This document shows positions 1 to 6,167 of a stretch of 7,489 nucleotides of DNA, one piece after another. Numbering within the stretch: position 1 is the first letter of the stretch; each line of letters starts with the position of its first letter. Below the pieces are notes generated by a model. It had not been told where the DNA came from and did no database searches. It saw only the letters and a list, made by a program, of their open reading frames with translations. Source of the stretch: Bacteroidales bacterium. GTDB taxonomy: Bacteria > Bacteroidota > Bacteroidia > Bacteroidales > UBA932. The stretch is from assembly GCA_017958765.1 (NCBI GenBank), contig JAGDBY010000061.1, forward strand, positions 1 through 7,489, given 5' to 3'. The translations under genes were made by a program, and so were the position numbers.

Positions 1-669
1 CGGCACCAGCATAGAATTGAGCAGGTATCCGGCTTTCTCCTTGTTAACCGGAAGAGGCATCATTCTGATCAGGGATGCGAACTCCATCACGTTAAGGAAC
101 GACTCCTGGGATGTCTCGCTCTGAGCCAAAATTTCGGCCGTGATATTCTGCCCGATAGCGTTTGCAAAATGCAGCGAGAGGTATTTGTCCGCTCTGCCGG
201 TGTACTTTGCAAAGGTAGATGGAAGCAAAGTGGACGAGTTGGTCACAAGAATGGTCTTCTGAGGCATCAGAGGGGCGAGCCTCTTATAGAAGGCTATCTT
301 CTCCTGAGTATTCTCTACAACCGATTCTATCACTATGTCAGCATCCGCCACAGCCTTTGCCAGATCGAGCTCGAGGATGATGCTCTCGCGGGCGCGGAGA
401 ACGTTTGACACGCATTGATCTTTATCAAAACTGCCTCTGTCGGCTATTCCGTAAGACCAGTTGGCATCTTCCTGTCCCAAAGGACTTGCCATAAGATCGA
501 TAGCATCCAGATATGACTGCTTTGTTTTATCCAGTTTAGGAAGAGTTCTGCTGATACTTCCTTCACTGCGAAGCCATATCGTAACATCGAAACCGCAATA
601 TGCAGCCTGCAATGCAATCTGACTTCCAAGAACGCCGCCGCCGGCAACTACTATTTTTTTGAATTCCAT
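1..669 (-). CDS. 3-hydroxyacyl-CoA dehydrogenase, NAD-binding (partial, C-terminus beyond window)
   Basis: Probably oxidises 3-hydroxyacyl-CoA to 3-ketoacyl-CoA with NAD in the cytoplasm, or runs in reverse, as in beta-oxidation or butyrate-type pathways. The 223 visible residues open with a Rossmann dinucleotide loop (AGGGVLGSQIA, residues 9-19). An ESVVEN segment follows at 115-120 and TNSST at 143-147. The catalytic His is H167 in LHFAN, with a partner Glu 12 residues later (E179 in TAEI), the spacing of the human enzyme's His-Glu pair. GYLLNSM (214-220) supplies the conserved Asn218. The HFAN variant, where the classic enzyme has HFFNP, fits a stand-alone bacterial subfamily of roughly 310-320 residues, so about 90 residues should be missing. 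The ATG at 669 lies 7 bp after the antiporter stop on the same strand, so co-transcription is likely. No Shine-Dalgarno is visible. Exact substrate is unknown; the family call is firm. Confidence 0.88.
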   Translation of the reverse strand, partial: MEFKKIVVAGGGVLGSQIALQAAYCGFDVTIWLRSEGSISRTLPKLDKTKQSYLDAIDLMASPLGQEDANWSYGIADRGSFDKDQCVSNVLRARESIILELDLAKAVADADIVIESVVENTQEKIAFYKRLAPLMPQKTILVTNSSTLLPSTFAKYTGRADKYLSLHFANAIGQNITAEILAQSETSQESFLNVMEFASLIRMMPLPVNKEKAGYLLNSMLVP

Positions 670-676
670 AATTGAG

Positions 677-1615
677 TTAAGGTTTAAGGAAGAGGTATAT
701 GTAATACCCGACAAACAATGCAAAGAGAGCGGAACCTTCTACCCTGTTGACAGAGGCCTTCTTTCCTGTGTAAGCAAACAGAAGCAGAAGGACGGTGCTT
801 CCTATCAGAACCGACAGATCCACCACGTTGAGAGCTGCAAACGACAGAGGGGTTATAACCGATGCCGATCCCAGAATCAACAGCAGGTTGAATATGTTGG
901 AGCCGATGATATTGCCGAAAGCAAGCTGGTTTTTCTTCCTGACTGCCGCAGCGATGCAGGTAGCCAGTTCAGGGAGGGACGTACCTCCCGCCAGAAGGGT
1001 TATCGCTATGAATTTGTCGCTCACACCCAGCTTCCGGGCTATATCCATGGCCGATTTTACAAAAAGATCACCTCCTATTATAAGGCCTGCGAGACCTGCT
1101 ACCGTGAAGAGAATGGCCACAGGCAGCTTCCTCTGTCTGATGTCTCCGCTCTCAAGAGCATCGCCCGACTGACTGCGGAAACAGTACACCATATAGACAG
1201 CGAAGAGCAGTAAGAGAATGACTCCCTCAATCCTGTTCAATCTGCCGGCAGTAAGGCCCAGGGCGATGGTAACAAGCGTTGTGCAGATTACCATAGGAAG
1301 GTCGACCTTCCTGTTCTTCACCGAGACGGCTATAGGTGACACCAGTGTGGTAAGGCCGATAATACAGAGGGTATTGAAAATATTGGAGCCTACTACGTTC
1401 CCCACTGATATGTCGGCATTTCCTGCGATAGCTCCGGTAAGACTCACTACCAGTTCGGGGCAGGACGTGCCGAAACCCACTATTGTAAGGCCTATGACAA
1501 ACTCGCTGACACGGAAACGGCGGGCAATGGAAGAAGCTCCGTCCACTAGGGAGTCAGCGCCGAAAACTATCAGGCAGAGGCCTATTATGAGGAACAATAA
1601 AGACACTGATTGCAT
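677..1615 (-). CDS. Calcium/sodium antiporter, CaCA family (YrbG/NCX_Mj-like)
   Basis: Inner-membrane exchanger that probably extrudes Ca2+ using the Na+ gradient. The 312-residue length is typical for bacterial members. The two inverted alpha-repeats that define the family are plain. Repeat 1 has GTSCPEL (49-55) and GNVVGSNIFN (72-81); repeat 2 has GTSLPEL (211-217) and GNIIGSNIFN (234-243). The ion-binding glutamates are E54 and E216. N81 matches the archaeal NCX_Mj residue, but N243 sits where NCX_Mj has Asp240. About ten hydrophobic segments are seen, split by a polar loop near 147-163. The ATG at 1615 is the only early Met. A TATATTTG promoter box ends 8 nt before it, giving a very short leader. 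The dehydrogenase gene follows 7 bp downstream. The family is certain; ion specificity (Ca2+, other cations, K+ dependence) is inferred. Confidence 0.93.
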   Translation of the reverse strand: MQSVSLLFLIIGLCLIVFGADSLVDGASSIARRFRVSEFVIGLTIVGFGTSCPELVVSLTGAIAGNADISVGNVVGSNIFNTLCIIGLTTLVSPIAVSVKNRKVDLPMVICTTLVTIALGLTAGRLNRIEGVILLLLFAVYMVYCFRSQSGDALESGDIRQRKLPVAILFTVAGLAGLIIGGDLFVKSAMDIARKLGVSDKFIAITLLAGGTSLPELATCIAAAVRKKNQLAFGNIIGSNIFNLLLILGSASVITPLSFAALNVVDLSVLIGSTVLLLLFAYTGKKASVNRVEGSALFALFVGYYIYLFLKP

Positions 1616-1623
1616 TATTTCCG

Positions 1624-1631
1624 CAAATATA
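1624..1631 (-). promoter_or_regulatory. Bacteroidota -7 promoter box for the antiporter gene
   Basis: Read on the minus strand this is TATATTTG, an exact match to TAnnTTTG, the -7 element of the Bacteroidota primary sigma factor. Its last base is 8 nt from the antiporter ATG at 1615, so the transcript would begin only a few bases before the start codon. I see no clear TTG-type -33 element at the usual 19-21 bp spacing. Confidence 0.62.
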
Positions 1632-1644
1632 ACTAAAAGATTCC

Positions 1645-1652
1645 TATCTTTG
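1645..1652 (+). promoter_or_regulatory. Bacteroidota -7 promoter box for gpsA
   Basis: TATCTTTG matches TAnnTTTG exactly and lies 25 nt before the gpsA ATG, giving a predicted leader of about 20 nt. It sits 13 bp from the opposing antiporter box, so each promoter's upstream contact region would cover the other's -7 box. No good -33 match is seen. Confidence 0.65.
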
Positions 1653-1677
1653 GGGAACTAATTGACAGGTTTGGTCT

Positions 1678-2673
1678 ATGTATTTTTTAAGGCGCTGTGC
1701 GGTAATCGGCTATGGTAGTTGGGCCACCACTCTGGTGGGACAGCTCACTTCAAACGGCAAGAATGTCAACTGGCTGGTTACTAACAAAGATGTTGAGAGG
1801 GGTATTCTCAGAGACGGCCACAACCCTAAATATGAGGTGGATCTGAAGCTCAACCGCAGCAAGATTTCCATCTATTCCGACATAAACAAAGCCGTGGACG
1901 GGTGCAACGTAGTTATTCTCGCCTGCCCTTCTGCGTACCTTCACTCAAATCTCCAGCAGCTCAACGTCTCAATAAAGGACAAAATCATCATCTCGGCCAT
2001 CAAAGGCATTGTACCTCAGGGTCTTACAACAGTATTGGAACACATTCAGGATATCTACGGAGTCCCTTACAAGAACCTCGGTCTGATATCCGGGCCTACC
2101 CACACCGAGGAGGTATCCAGAGGCCGGCTCTCCTTCCTGACGGCAGCTTCCGATTCCGACAGGACAGTCAAGATCATAGAAAGCCTTTTCAGCAGCGACA
2201 GTCTGATTCTCACTACATCCAAGGACATCTTCGGTATTGAGTACGCCTCCGTTCTGAAAAACATCTACGCCATAGCCGTAGGACTTGCCTTGGGGACAGG
2301 ATACGGGGAAAATTTCATCTCGGTTCTGGTAGCCGACTGCGCCGGAGAGATGGCCCATTTCCTCGAGAGCAGGTTCCCGTTTGAAAGGGACATCCATTCA
2401 GCAGCCTATATGGGAGACCTGATCGTGACCTGCTACTCTAACTACAGCAGAAACCGCAGGCTGGGACTGCTCATAGGACGCGGAAATACCGTCAAGAGCG
2501 CTATGAACGAGATGACTATGATAGCTGAAGGTTACTATTCTGCAGAGTGTATACACAAAGTGAACCAGGCGCACGGAATATCCATGCCTATCGTCGAGAC
2601 TGTTTACGATGTGCTTTACCGTGGAGAAAACCCTCGCGAGGCCATAGCTTCCCTGGCCAAGAAGCTGAACTAA
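1678..2673 (+). CDS. gpsA: Glycerol-3-phosphate dehydrogenase [NAD(P)+]
   Basis: Cytoplasmic enzyme that reduces dihydroxyacetone phosphate to sn-glycerol 3-phosphate, the backbone for phospholipid synthesis. Its 331 residues match the family length. The N-terminal Rossmann loop is GYGSWA (11-16), with Ala in place of the third Gly as I recall from Bacteroidota homologues. SAIKG (106-110) holds one conserved Lys, and SGPTHTEEV (138-146) is the family's GP segment. LKNIYAIAVG (193-202) carries the catalytic Lys194. GDLIVTC (246-252) and SRNR (257-260) form the C-terminal substrate-binding signature. The ATG at 1678 starts just before the Rossmann strand and needs no extension. A TATCTTTG box stands 25 nt upstream. 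The gene is divergent from the antiporter, and its last 4 bases overlap the end of manC, which converges on it. It appears to be a single-gene transcription unit. Confidence 0.96.
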   Translation: MYFLRRCAVIGYGSWATTLVGQLTSNGKNVNWLVTNKDVERGILRDGHNPKYEVDLKLNRSKISIYSDINKAVDGCNVVILACPSAYLHSNLQQLNVSIKDKIIISAIKGIVPQGLTTVLEHIQDIYGVPYKNLGLISGPTHTEEVSRGRLSFLTAASDSDRTVKIIESLFSSDSLILTTSKDIFGIEYASVLKNIYAIAVGLALGTGYGENFISVLVADCAGEMAHFLESRFPFERDIHSAAYMGDLIVTCYSNYSRNRRLGLLIGRGNTVKSAMNEMTMIAEGYYSAECIHKVNQAHGISMPIVETVYDVLYRGENPREAIASLAKKLN

Positions 2674-4028
2674 CCGGCTGAAACAGAATCCCAATCGAAA
2701 TCGAATCTCTCGATATCCTCTTCCACGAGAGGATTGCCGGCCTGTACCTCTATAAAAGTCAGGTCAGTGATGGCTTTGACTGCGTGGCTCTGGCCTTTGG
2801 CGATGTTGGCCACCATTCCCGGGCGGACCTTAGTTACTTCCCCGTCCAGCACGAACAGTCCTTCTCCGTCGACGAAAGTCCAGATCTCGCTTCTGTGACG
2901 GTGTATCTGATAACTGATACTGCTTCCGGCTTTTACTACTATCGACTTTGTCAGAGAACGGGTTCCGTCTGCGTAGGTGGTATCGTCGAGAACCCTGTAG
3001 GTGCCCCATCGGCGCTCCTCGAACATTGGACGGGTCACCAGAGAATCTATATAACCGTTCACATTGTCACTCCTGTCTTTGGATGCCACCAGAATGCCGT
3101 CGTAACTTGCTGCGACCACTACGTCCTGAAGCCCGTCCACGAAGACCGGAATACCCAGCTCGTTCAAAACGTGGGTATTGCTGTTGTCCTCGGTCATGAC
3201 CACGTTGCCTATGGCATTGGTTTTCAGCCTTGAAGTGAGAGTGTTCCAGTTACCCAGATCCTTCCATTCTCCGTTGAAAGGGACTAAGGAGACAGACTTC
3301 TCCTTCTCGGTAATCTCGTGATCAAAGCTTATCTGCGGGAATCTGTCATACCTTGACACCACTGCATCGTAATCGACTGAACCGATGTACTTTTTGATGT
3401 ATTTGAGAATATAACCCAGCTTGAATGCGAATACGCCGCCGTTCCAGTAGGCGCCCTCTGTGAGGAACTCCAACGCTTTGTCTGCGGAAGGCTTTTCTAC
3501 AAACTTGCGGACCTTCTGAATACCGCCACGGTCCTGGCCTTTCTCCGGAATGATGTATCCGAACTTGTTTGAAGCGTAGGTAGGCGGGATACCCATCAGA
3601 ACCAGGTCGGAAATGTCAGAGCCGACTGCCTGAACCATTTTGCCGAGGGTATCGTAGTAAGAATCCTGAGTGTATGCATCGCAAGGCATCACCACTACCA
3701 CTTCATCCTCTGTGCACCCTCTTCTGTCATACAAATATGATGAGGCCAGGGCGACAGCCCCGAAAGTCTTCCTCCTTTCAGGTTCGAAAACTATATCGAC
3801 TTTGTCGCCTATCTGATTGATGATATTGTCTCTCTGCGAAGATGTGGTCGTGATAAGGACGTTTTCCGTCAGGGAAGCGGCGCTCAGCTGCCTGTATACA
3901 CGCTGCAACATAGATTCGTAGCCCCCCTTTCCGTCCTCGAGAAGAGGAAGGAACTGCTTGGAGCGGGCATTGTTGGACAGCGGCCAAAGTCTCGCTCCTG
4001 ATCCTCCGGATAATATTACCAAATGCAT
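2670..4028 (-). CDS. manC: Mannose-1-phosphate guanylyltransferase with C-terminal cupin domain
   Basis: Makes GDP-mannose from mannose 1-phosphate and GTP, a precursor of mannose, fucose and related residues in surface glycans. The 452-residue protein has the two-domain layout of type II PMI-GMP enzymes. The nucleotidyltransferase domain (about 1-330) shows GGSGARLWPLS (8-18), SKQF (23-26), FVEKP (176-180), WNGGVF (195-200) and WKDLGNW (255-261). The cupin domain (about 335-450) has QIHRHRSEIW (374-383), keeping the Gln, both His and the Glu of the metal site, so phosphomannose isomerase activity is possible. One oddity: the usual P-x-D-H motif reads PCDAYT (115-120), without the His. I chose ATG 4028 because the longer TTG start at 4052 lies inside the promoter box at 4050-4057. 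The gene is divergent from the glycosyltransferase and converges on gpsA with a 4-bp overlap. Confidence 0.9.
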   Translation of the reverse strand: MHLVILSGGSGARLWPLSNNARSKQFLPLLEDGKGGYESMLQRVYRQLSAASLTENVLITTTSSQRDNIINQIGDKVDIVFEPERRKTFGAVALASSYLYDRRGCTEDEVVVVMPCDAYTQDSYYDTLGKMVQAVGSDISDLVLMGIPPTYASNKFGYIIPEKGQDRGGIQKVRKFVEKPSADKALEFLTEGAYWNGGVFAFKLGYILKYIKKYIGSVDYDAVVSRYDRFPQISFDHEITEKEKSVSLVPFNGEWKDLGNWNTLTSRLKTNAIGNVVMTEDNSNTHVLNELGIPVFVDGLQDVVVAASYDGILVASKDRSDNVNGYIDSLVTRPMFEERRWGTYRVLDDTTYADGTRSLTKSIVVKAGSSISYQIHRHRSEIWTFVDGEGLFVLDGEVTKVRPGMVANIAKGQSHAVKAITDLTFIEVQAGNPLVEEDIERFDFDWDSVSAG

Positions 4029-4049
4029 ATCAATACAGTGTGTTTCCAA

Positions 4050-4057
4050 CAAAAATA
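4050..4057 (-). promoter_or_regulatory. Bacteroidota -7 promoter box for manC
   Basis: Minus-strand TATTTTTG matches TAnnTTTG exactly and lies 21 nt before the manC ATG at 4028, predicting a leader of roughly 17 nt. Only 2 bp separate it from the opposing glycosyltransferase box. It excludes the alternative TTG start at 4052, which falls within the box. No clear -33 element is seen. Confidence 0.6.
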
Positions 4058-4059
4058 AT

Positions 4060-4067
4060 TAATTTTG
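4060..4067 (+). promoter_or_regulatory. Bacteroidota -7 promoter box for the glycosyltransferase
   Basis: TAATTTTG matches TAnnTTTG exactly and ends 5 nt before the ATG at 4073, so transcription should start at or next to the start codon (leaderless). The longer GTG start at 4040 is upstream of this box and could not be in a transcript made from it. No clear -33 element is seen. Confidence 0.6.
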
Positions 4068-4072
4068 TGTTA

Positions 4073-5080
4073 ATGAAGAAGATTTCCATTATAATACCGG
4101 TTTACAATTCGAAGGACTTCATCATAAACTGTCTTATCTCGGTGCTGTCACAGACCCTTGAAGATATCGAAGCCATCATTGTAGACAACTGCGGGACAGA
4201 CGAGAGCATTGAGATGGCCCGCGAATATCTGAAGGACTACAGCGGTCCTGTCTCTTTTAAATTCGCCTCCACGGAGAGCAATTCCGGCCCCGGCACAGCC
4301 CGCAATCTGGGTATTTCCCTTGCCGAAGGTGAATATGTTTGCTTCCTCGACAGCGACGACACCCTCGAATCGGATTACTGCCGCAAACTGTATGAATCGG
4401 CCAAGGAGTTCGACACGGACCTGACCTACTGCAACCTTCGCTCCGTAGTATATAATTGGTCTTCAGAGATTTGCAAGAACCTTCCTATTCAGGACGGCTA
4501 TTTCGACTACAAGACCAAAACCTTCTTTCTGACTCACTTCATCTCATATTTTACTACCTACATTTACAGAAGAGAATTCCTTGAAGAGAAAGGGATCAGC
4601 TTCCCATCTACCAGAAGTTCCGAAGACAGCTGTTTTTTGGCAGGGGCTCTGCTTGCCGCCACTCGGATCTCTGCCGTTGCGGAGCCTCTCTATAACTACA
4701 TCATCCGGGAGAATTCTCTCACCTGTACCAAGGATGAAACCCGCTACAGAGACAAACTGAACTCTTTCCGTTCTCTGCTGGAATTTGCCAGAAAGACAGG
4801 CTATTACGCCTTATACAAGCCTGAACTGGATTATCTCTTCATCAAAAAAGGGTACCTTATCACCGTATTCAATTACTTTGTCAACAACGACAGGTACAGC
4901 AAGAAAGACCTGAAGGACACCTACGACGTCCTCAATCAGGAAGTTCCTGATTATAAGAAGAATCCGTACCTGAAAGACAATTCAATGATGAGATACCTCA
5001 TCTACCTTATCAACCGGCATCCGAGGATTGCCAGCAGGGTTATCACCCGCTACGCAAGGCGCAAGAGAATGAAGCTTTAA
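4073..5080 (+). CDS. Glycosyltransferase family 2 protein (GT-A fold)
   Basis: Probably transfers a sugar from a nucleotide-sugar donor to a growing surface glycan (lipopolysaccharide, capsule or glycoprotein) on the cytoplasmic face of the inner membrane. The 335-residue protein begins with the classic GT2 strand ISIIIPVYN (4-12). IIVDNCGTDES (35-45) is the nucleotide-binding segment, with Asn replacing the usual second Asp. GPGTARNLG (72-80) follows, then the metal-binding DxD motif in CFLDSDD (90-96). SEDSCF (183-188) carries the likely catalytic-base ED pair. The C-terminal part, from about 215, is basic and aromatic with no clear transmembrane segment; its last residues are Arg/Lys-rich. 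I chose ATG 4073 over GTG 4040 because the promoter box lies between them and the GT2 fold starts at once. It is divergent from manC, which suggests but does not prove a mannose-related glycan. Donor and acceptor are unknown. Confidence 0.9.
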   Translation: MKKISIIIPVYNSKDFIINCLISVLSQTLEDIEAIIVDNCGTDESIEMAREYLKDYSGPVSFKFASTESNSGPGTARNLGISLAEGEYVCFLDSDDTLESDYCRKLYESAKEFDTDLTYCNLRSVVYNWSSEICKNLPIQDGYFDYKTKTFFLTHFISYFTTYIYRREFLEEKGISFPSTRSSEDSCFLAGALLAATRISAVAEPLYNYIIRENSLTCTKDETRYRDKLNSFRSLLEFARKTGYYALYKPELDYLFIKKGYLITVFNYFVNNDRYSKKDLKDTYDVLNQEVPDYKKNPYLKDNSMMRYLIYLINRHPRIASRVITRYARRKRMKL

Positions 5081-5084
5081 GCCT

Positions 5085-6119
5085 TTAGCCGTTGTATTCT
5101 GCAGCTCTGGAGACAGGAGCTACGTCCAAAGAGGTTGTCAATCCCTGTAAAAACTTGTAGTGACCGACTATAGCGATCATTGCGGCATTGTCGGTGGTGA
5201 ACTTTATCTCAGGAACGAAGGTCTCCCAGCCGCGTTTTATCCCCTCATCGACAATACGCTGCCTCAACGCAGAATTAGCCGATACACCGCCGCCGATGGC
5301 TATCTGCTTGATTCCTGTCTGTCTGGCGGCGAGAATCAGTTTCTTCATCAGGATATCTATCAAATCCTTCATAAAGCTGGCGCAGATGTTGGCTTTATTC
5401 TTCTCGATAAAATCTGGATCTTTCTCCAACTCTGCTCTCAGGAAATAGAGCAAAGAGGTTTTTATACCGCTGAAGCTGTAGTCCAGTCCCGGTATGTTGG
5501 GCTTTGCGAAACGCATCGCGTCAGCATTACCCTCTTTTGCCAGTCTGTCGATGACCGGGCCGCCAGGGTAGCCGAGTCCCAGCAGCTTGGCGCATTTGTC
5601 AAAAGCCTCTCCCACCGCATCGTCGATGGTATGTCCCAAAAGCTCGAACGAGAGATAATCGTTCACTTTTACAATCTGGGTATGTCCTCCTGAAACCAGC
5701 AGCGCTAGGAAAGGAAATGAAGGGGATCTGTTCTCTTTGCCGTACTCTTTGATGAAGTGGGAAAGGATATGCCCCTGCAGATGGTTAACCTCAACCAAAG
5801 GCTTTCCGGATGAGATAGCGAGCCCTTTCGCGAAGGAGGTTCCGACCAGTAAAGAGCCGAGAAGTCCGGGGCCTCTGGTAAATGCAATTGCATCTATATC
5901 AGACATTTCCACTTCGGCTCGACGCAGCGCTTCGCTCACGCAGGGAACTATGTTCTGCTGATGCGCCCTGGAGGCCAGCTCGGGAATCACTCCGCCGTAC
6001 TGTCTGTGTACATCCTGGGATGCCATGACGTTTGAAAGGATGTATCCGTCTTTGAGAACGGCTGCAGAAGTGTCGTCGCAGGATGATTCTATTCCGAGTA
6101 TTATTGTATTTTTTGGCAT
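5085..6119 (-). CDS. tsaD: tRNA N6-adenosine threonylcarbamoyltransferase
   Basis: Catalytic subunit of the t6A complex: with TsaB and TsaE it transfers threonylcarbamoyl from TC-AMP to adenosine 37 of ANN-decoding tRNAs, in the cytoplasm. The 344 residues match the usual length. ASKHA/Kae1 signatures are complete: ESSCDDT (11-17), GGVIPELASRAH (42-53), metal-binding H113 and H117 in NHLQGH, SGGHTQ (143-148), YPGGP (184-188), YSFSGIKT (214-221), GGGVSAN (276-282) and TTDNAAM (308-314) with metal ligand D310. I chose ATG 6119. A TTG at 6137 would add six residues but lies upstream of the TATATTTG box at 6124-6131, and the protein fits the family without it. That box ends 4 nt before the ATG, so the mRNA is probably leaderless. 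The gene is divergent from the TamB-like gene and converges on the glycosyltransferase with 4 bp between stops. Confidence 0.97.
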   Translation of the reverse strand: MPKNTIILGIESSCDDTSAAVLKDGYILSNVMASQDVHRQYGGVIPELASRAHQQNIVPCVSEALRRAEVEMSDIDAIAFTRGPGLLGSLLVGTSFAKGLAISSGKPLVEVNHLQGHILSHFIKEYGKENRSPSFPFLALLVSGGHTQIVKVNDYLSFELLGHTIDDAVGEAFDKCAKLLGLGYPGGPVIDRLAKEGNADAMRFAKPNIPGLDYSFSGIKTSLLYFLRAELEKDPDFIEKNKANICASFMKDLIDILMKKLILAARQTGIKQIAIGGGVSANSALRQRIVDEGIKRGWETFVPEIKFTTDNAAMIAIVGHYKFLQGLTTSLDVAPVSRAAEYNG

Positions 6120-6123
6120 ATCA

Positions 6124-6131
6124 CAAATATA
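6124..6131 (-). promoter_or_regulatory. Bacteroidota -7 promoter box for tsaD
   Basis: Minus-strand TATATTTG matches TAnnTTTG exactly and is only 4 nt from the tsaD ATG at 6119, so the predicted transcript starts at or beside the start codon. It rules out the TTG at 6137 as a start for this transcript. No TTG-type -33 element appears at normal spacing. Confidence 0.62.
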
Positions 6132-6151
6132 CAACAAAGGTAATAAAAAGT

Positions 6152-6159
6152 TATATTTG
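6152..6159 (+). promoter_or_regulatory. Bacteroidota -7 promoter box for the TamB-like gene
   Basis: TATATTTG matches TAnnTTTG exactly and ends 8 nt before the ATG at 6168, the same box and spacing as at the antiporter gene. The predicted leader is only a few bases. No clear -33 element is seen. Confidence 0.62.
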
Positions 6160-6167
6160 TAGATTGT

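Larger units (their letters stand above)
6123..6160. repeat. 9-bp inverted repeat formed by two opposed -7 boxes
   Basis: ACAAATATA at 6123-6131 and its exact reverse complement TATATTTGT at 6152-6160 are separated by 20 bp of AT-rich DNA. The arms coincide with the tsaD and TamB-like promoter boxes, so the symmetry is most simply explained by two facing promoters. A regulator site with the same symmetry cannot be excluded. Confidence 0.55.

Noticed and set aside
169..408. Open frames at 169-408 (+) and 444-647 (-) near the left edge
   Set aside because: Both overlap the minus-strand dehydrogenase in wrong frames. That gene reads open from 669 to base 1 with Rossmann and catalytic motifs, but lacks a stop in the window and so is easy to miss.
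659..1213. A 184-codon plus-strand open frame (and others at 795-1172 and 1218-1661) opposite the antiporter
   Set aside because: They lie antisense to a clear CaCA antiporter with both alpha-repeats intact. The products are low in hydrophobic structure and show no family signature.
2784..3233. A 149-codon plus-strand open frame opposite the 3' half of manC
   Set aside because: It is antisense to the cupin and C-terminal part of manC, whose motifs are complete, and no promoter box or known domain supports it.
5070..5092. Possible bidirectional terminator at the glycosyltransferase/tsaD junction
   Set aside because: The short GCTT/AAGC and CTTTA repeats form only 4-bp arms without a usable loop or T-run. 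They look like small direct repeats, not a hairpin.
5160..5693. A 177-codon plus-strand open frame opposite tsaD
   Set aside because: TsaD motifs are continuous across the region, and the antisense product has no recognisable domain.
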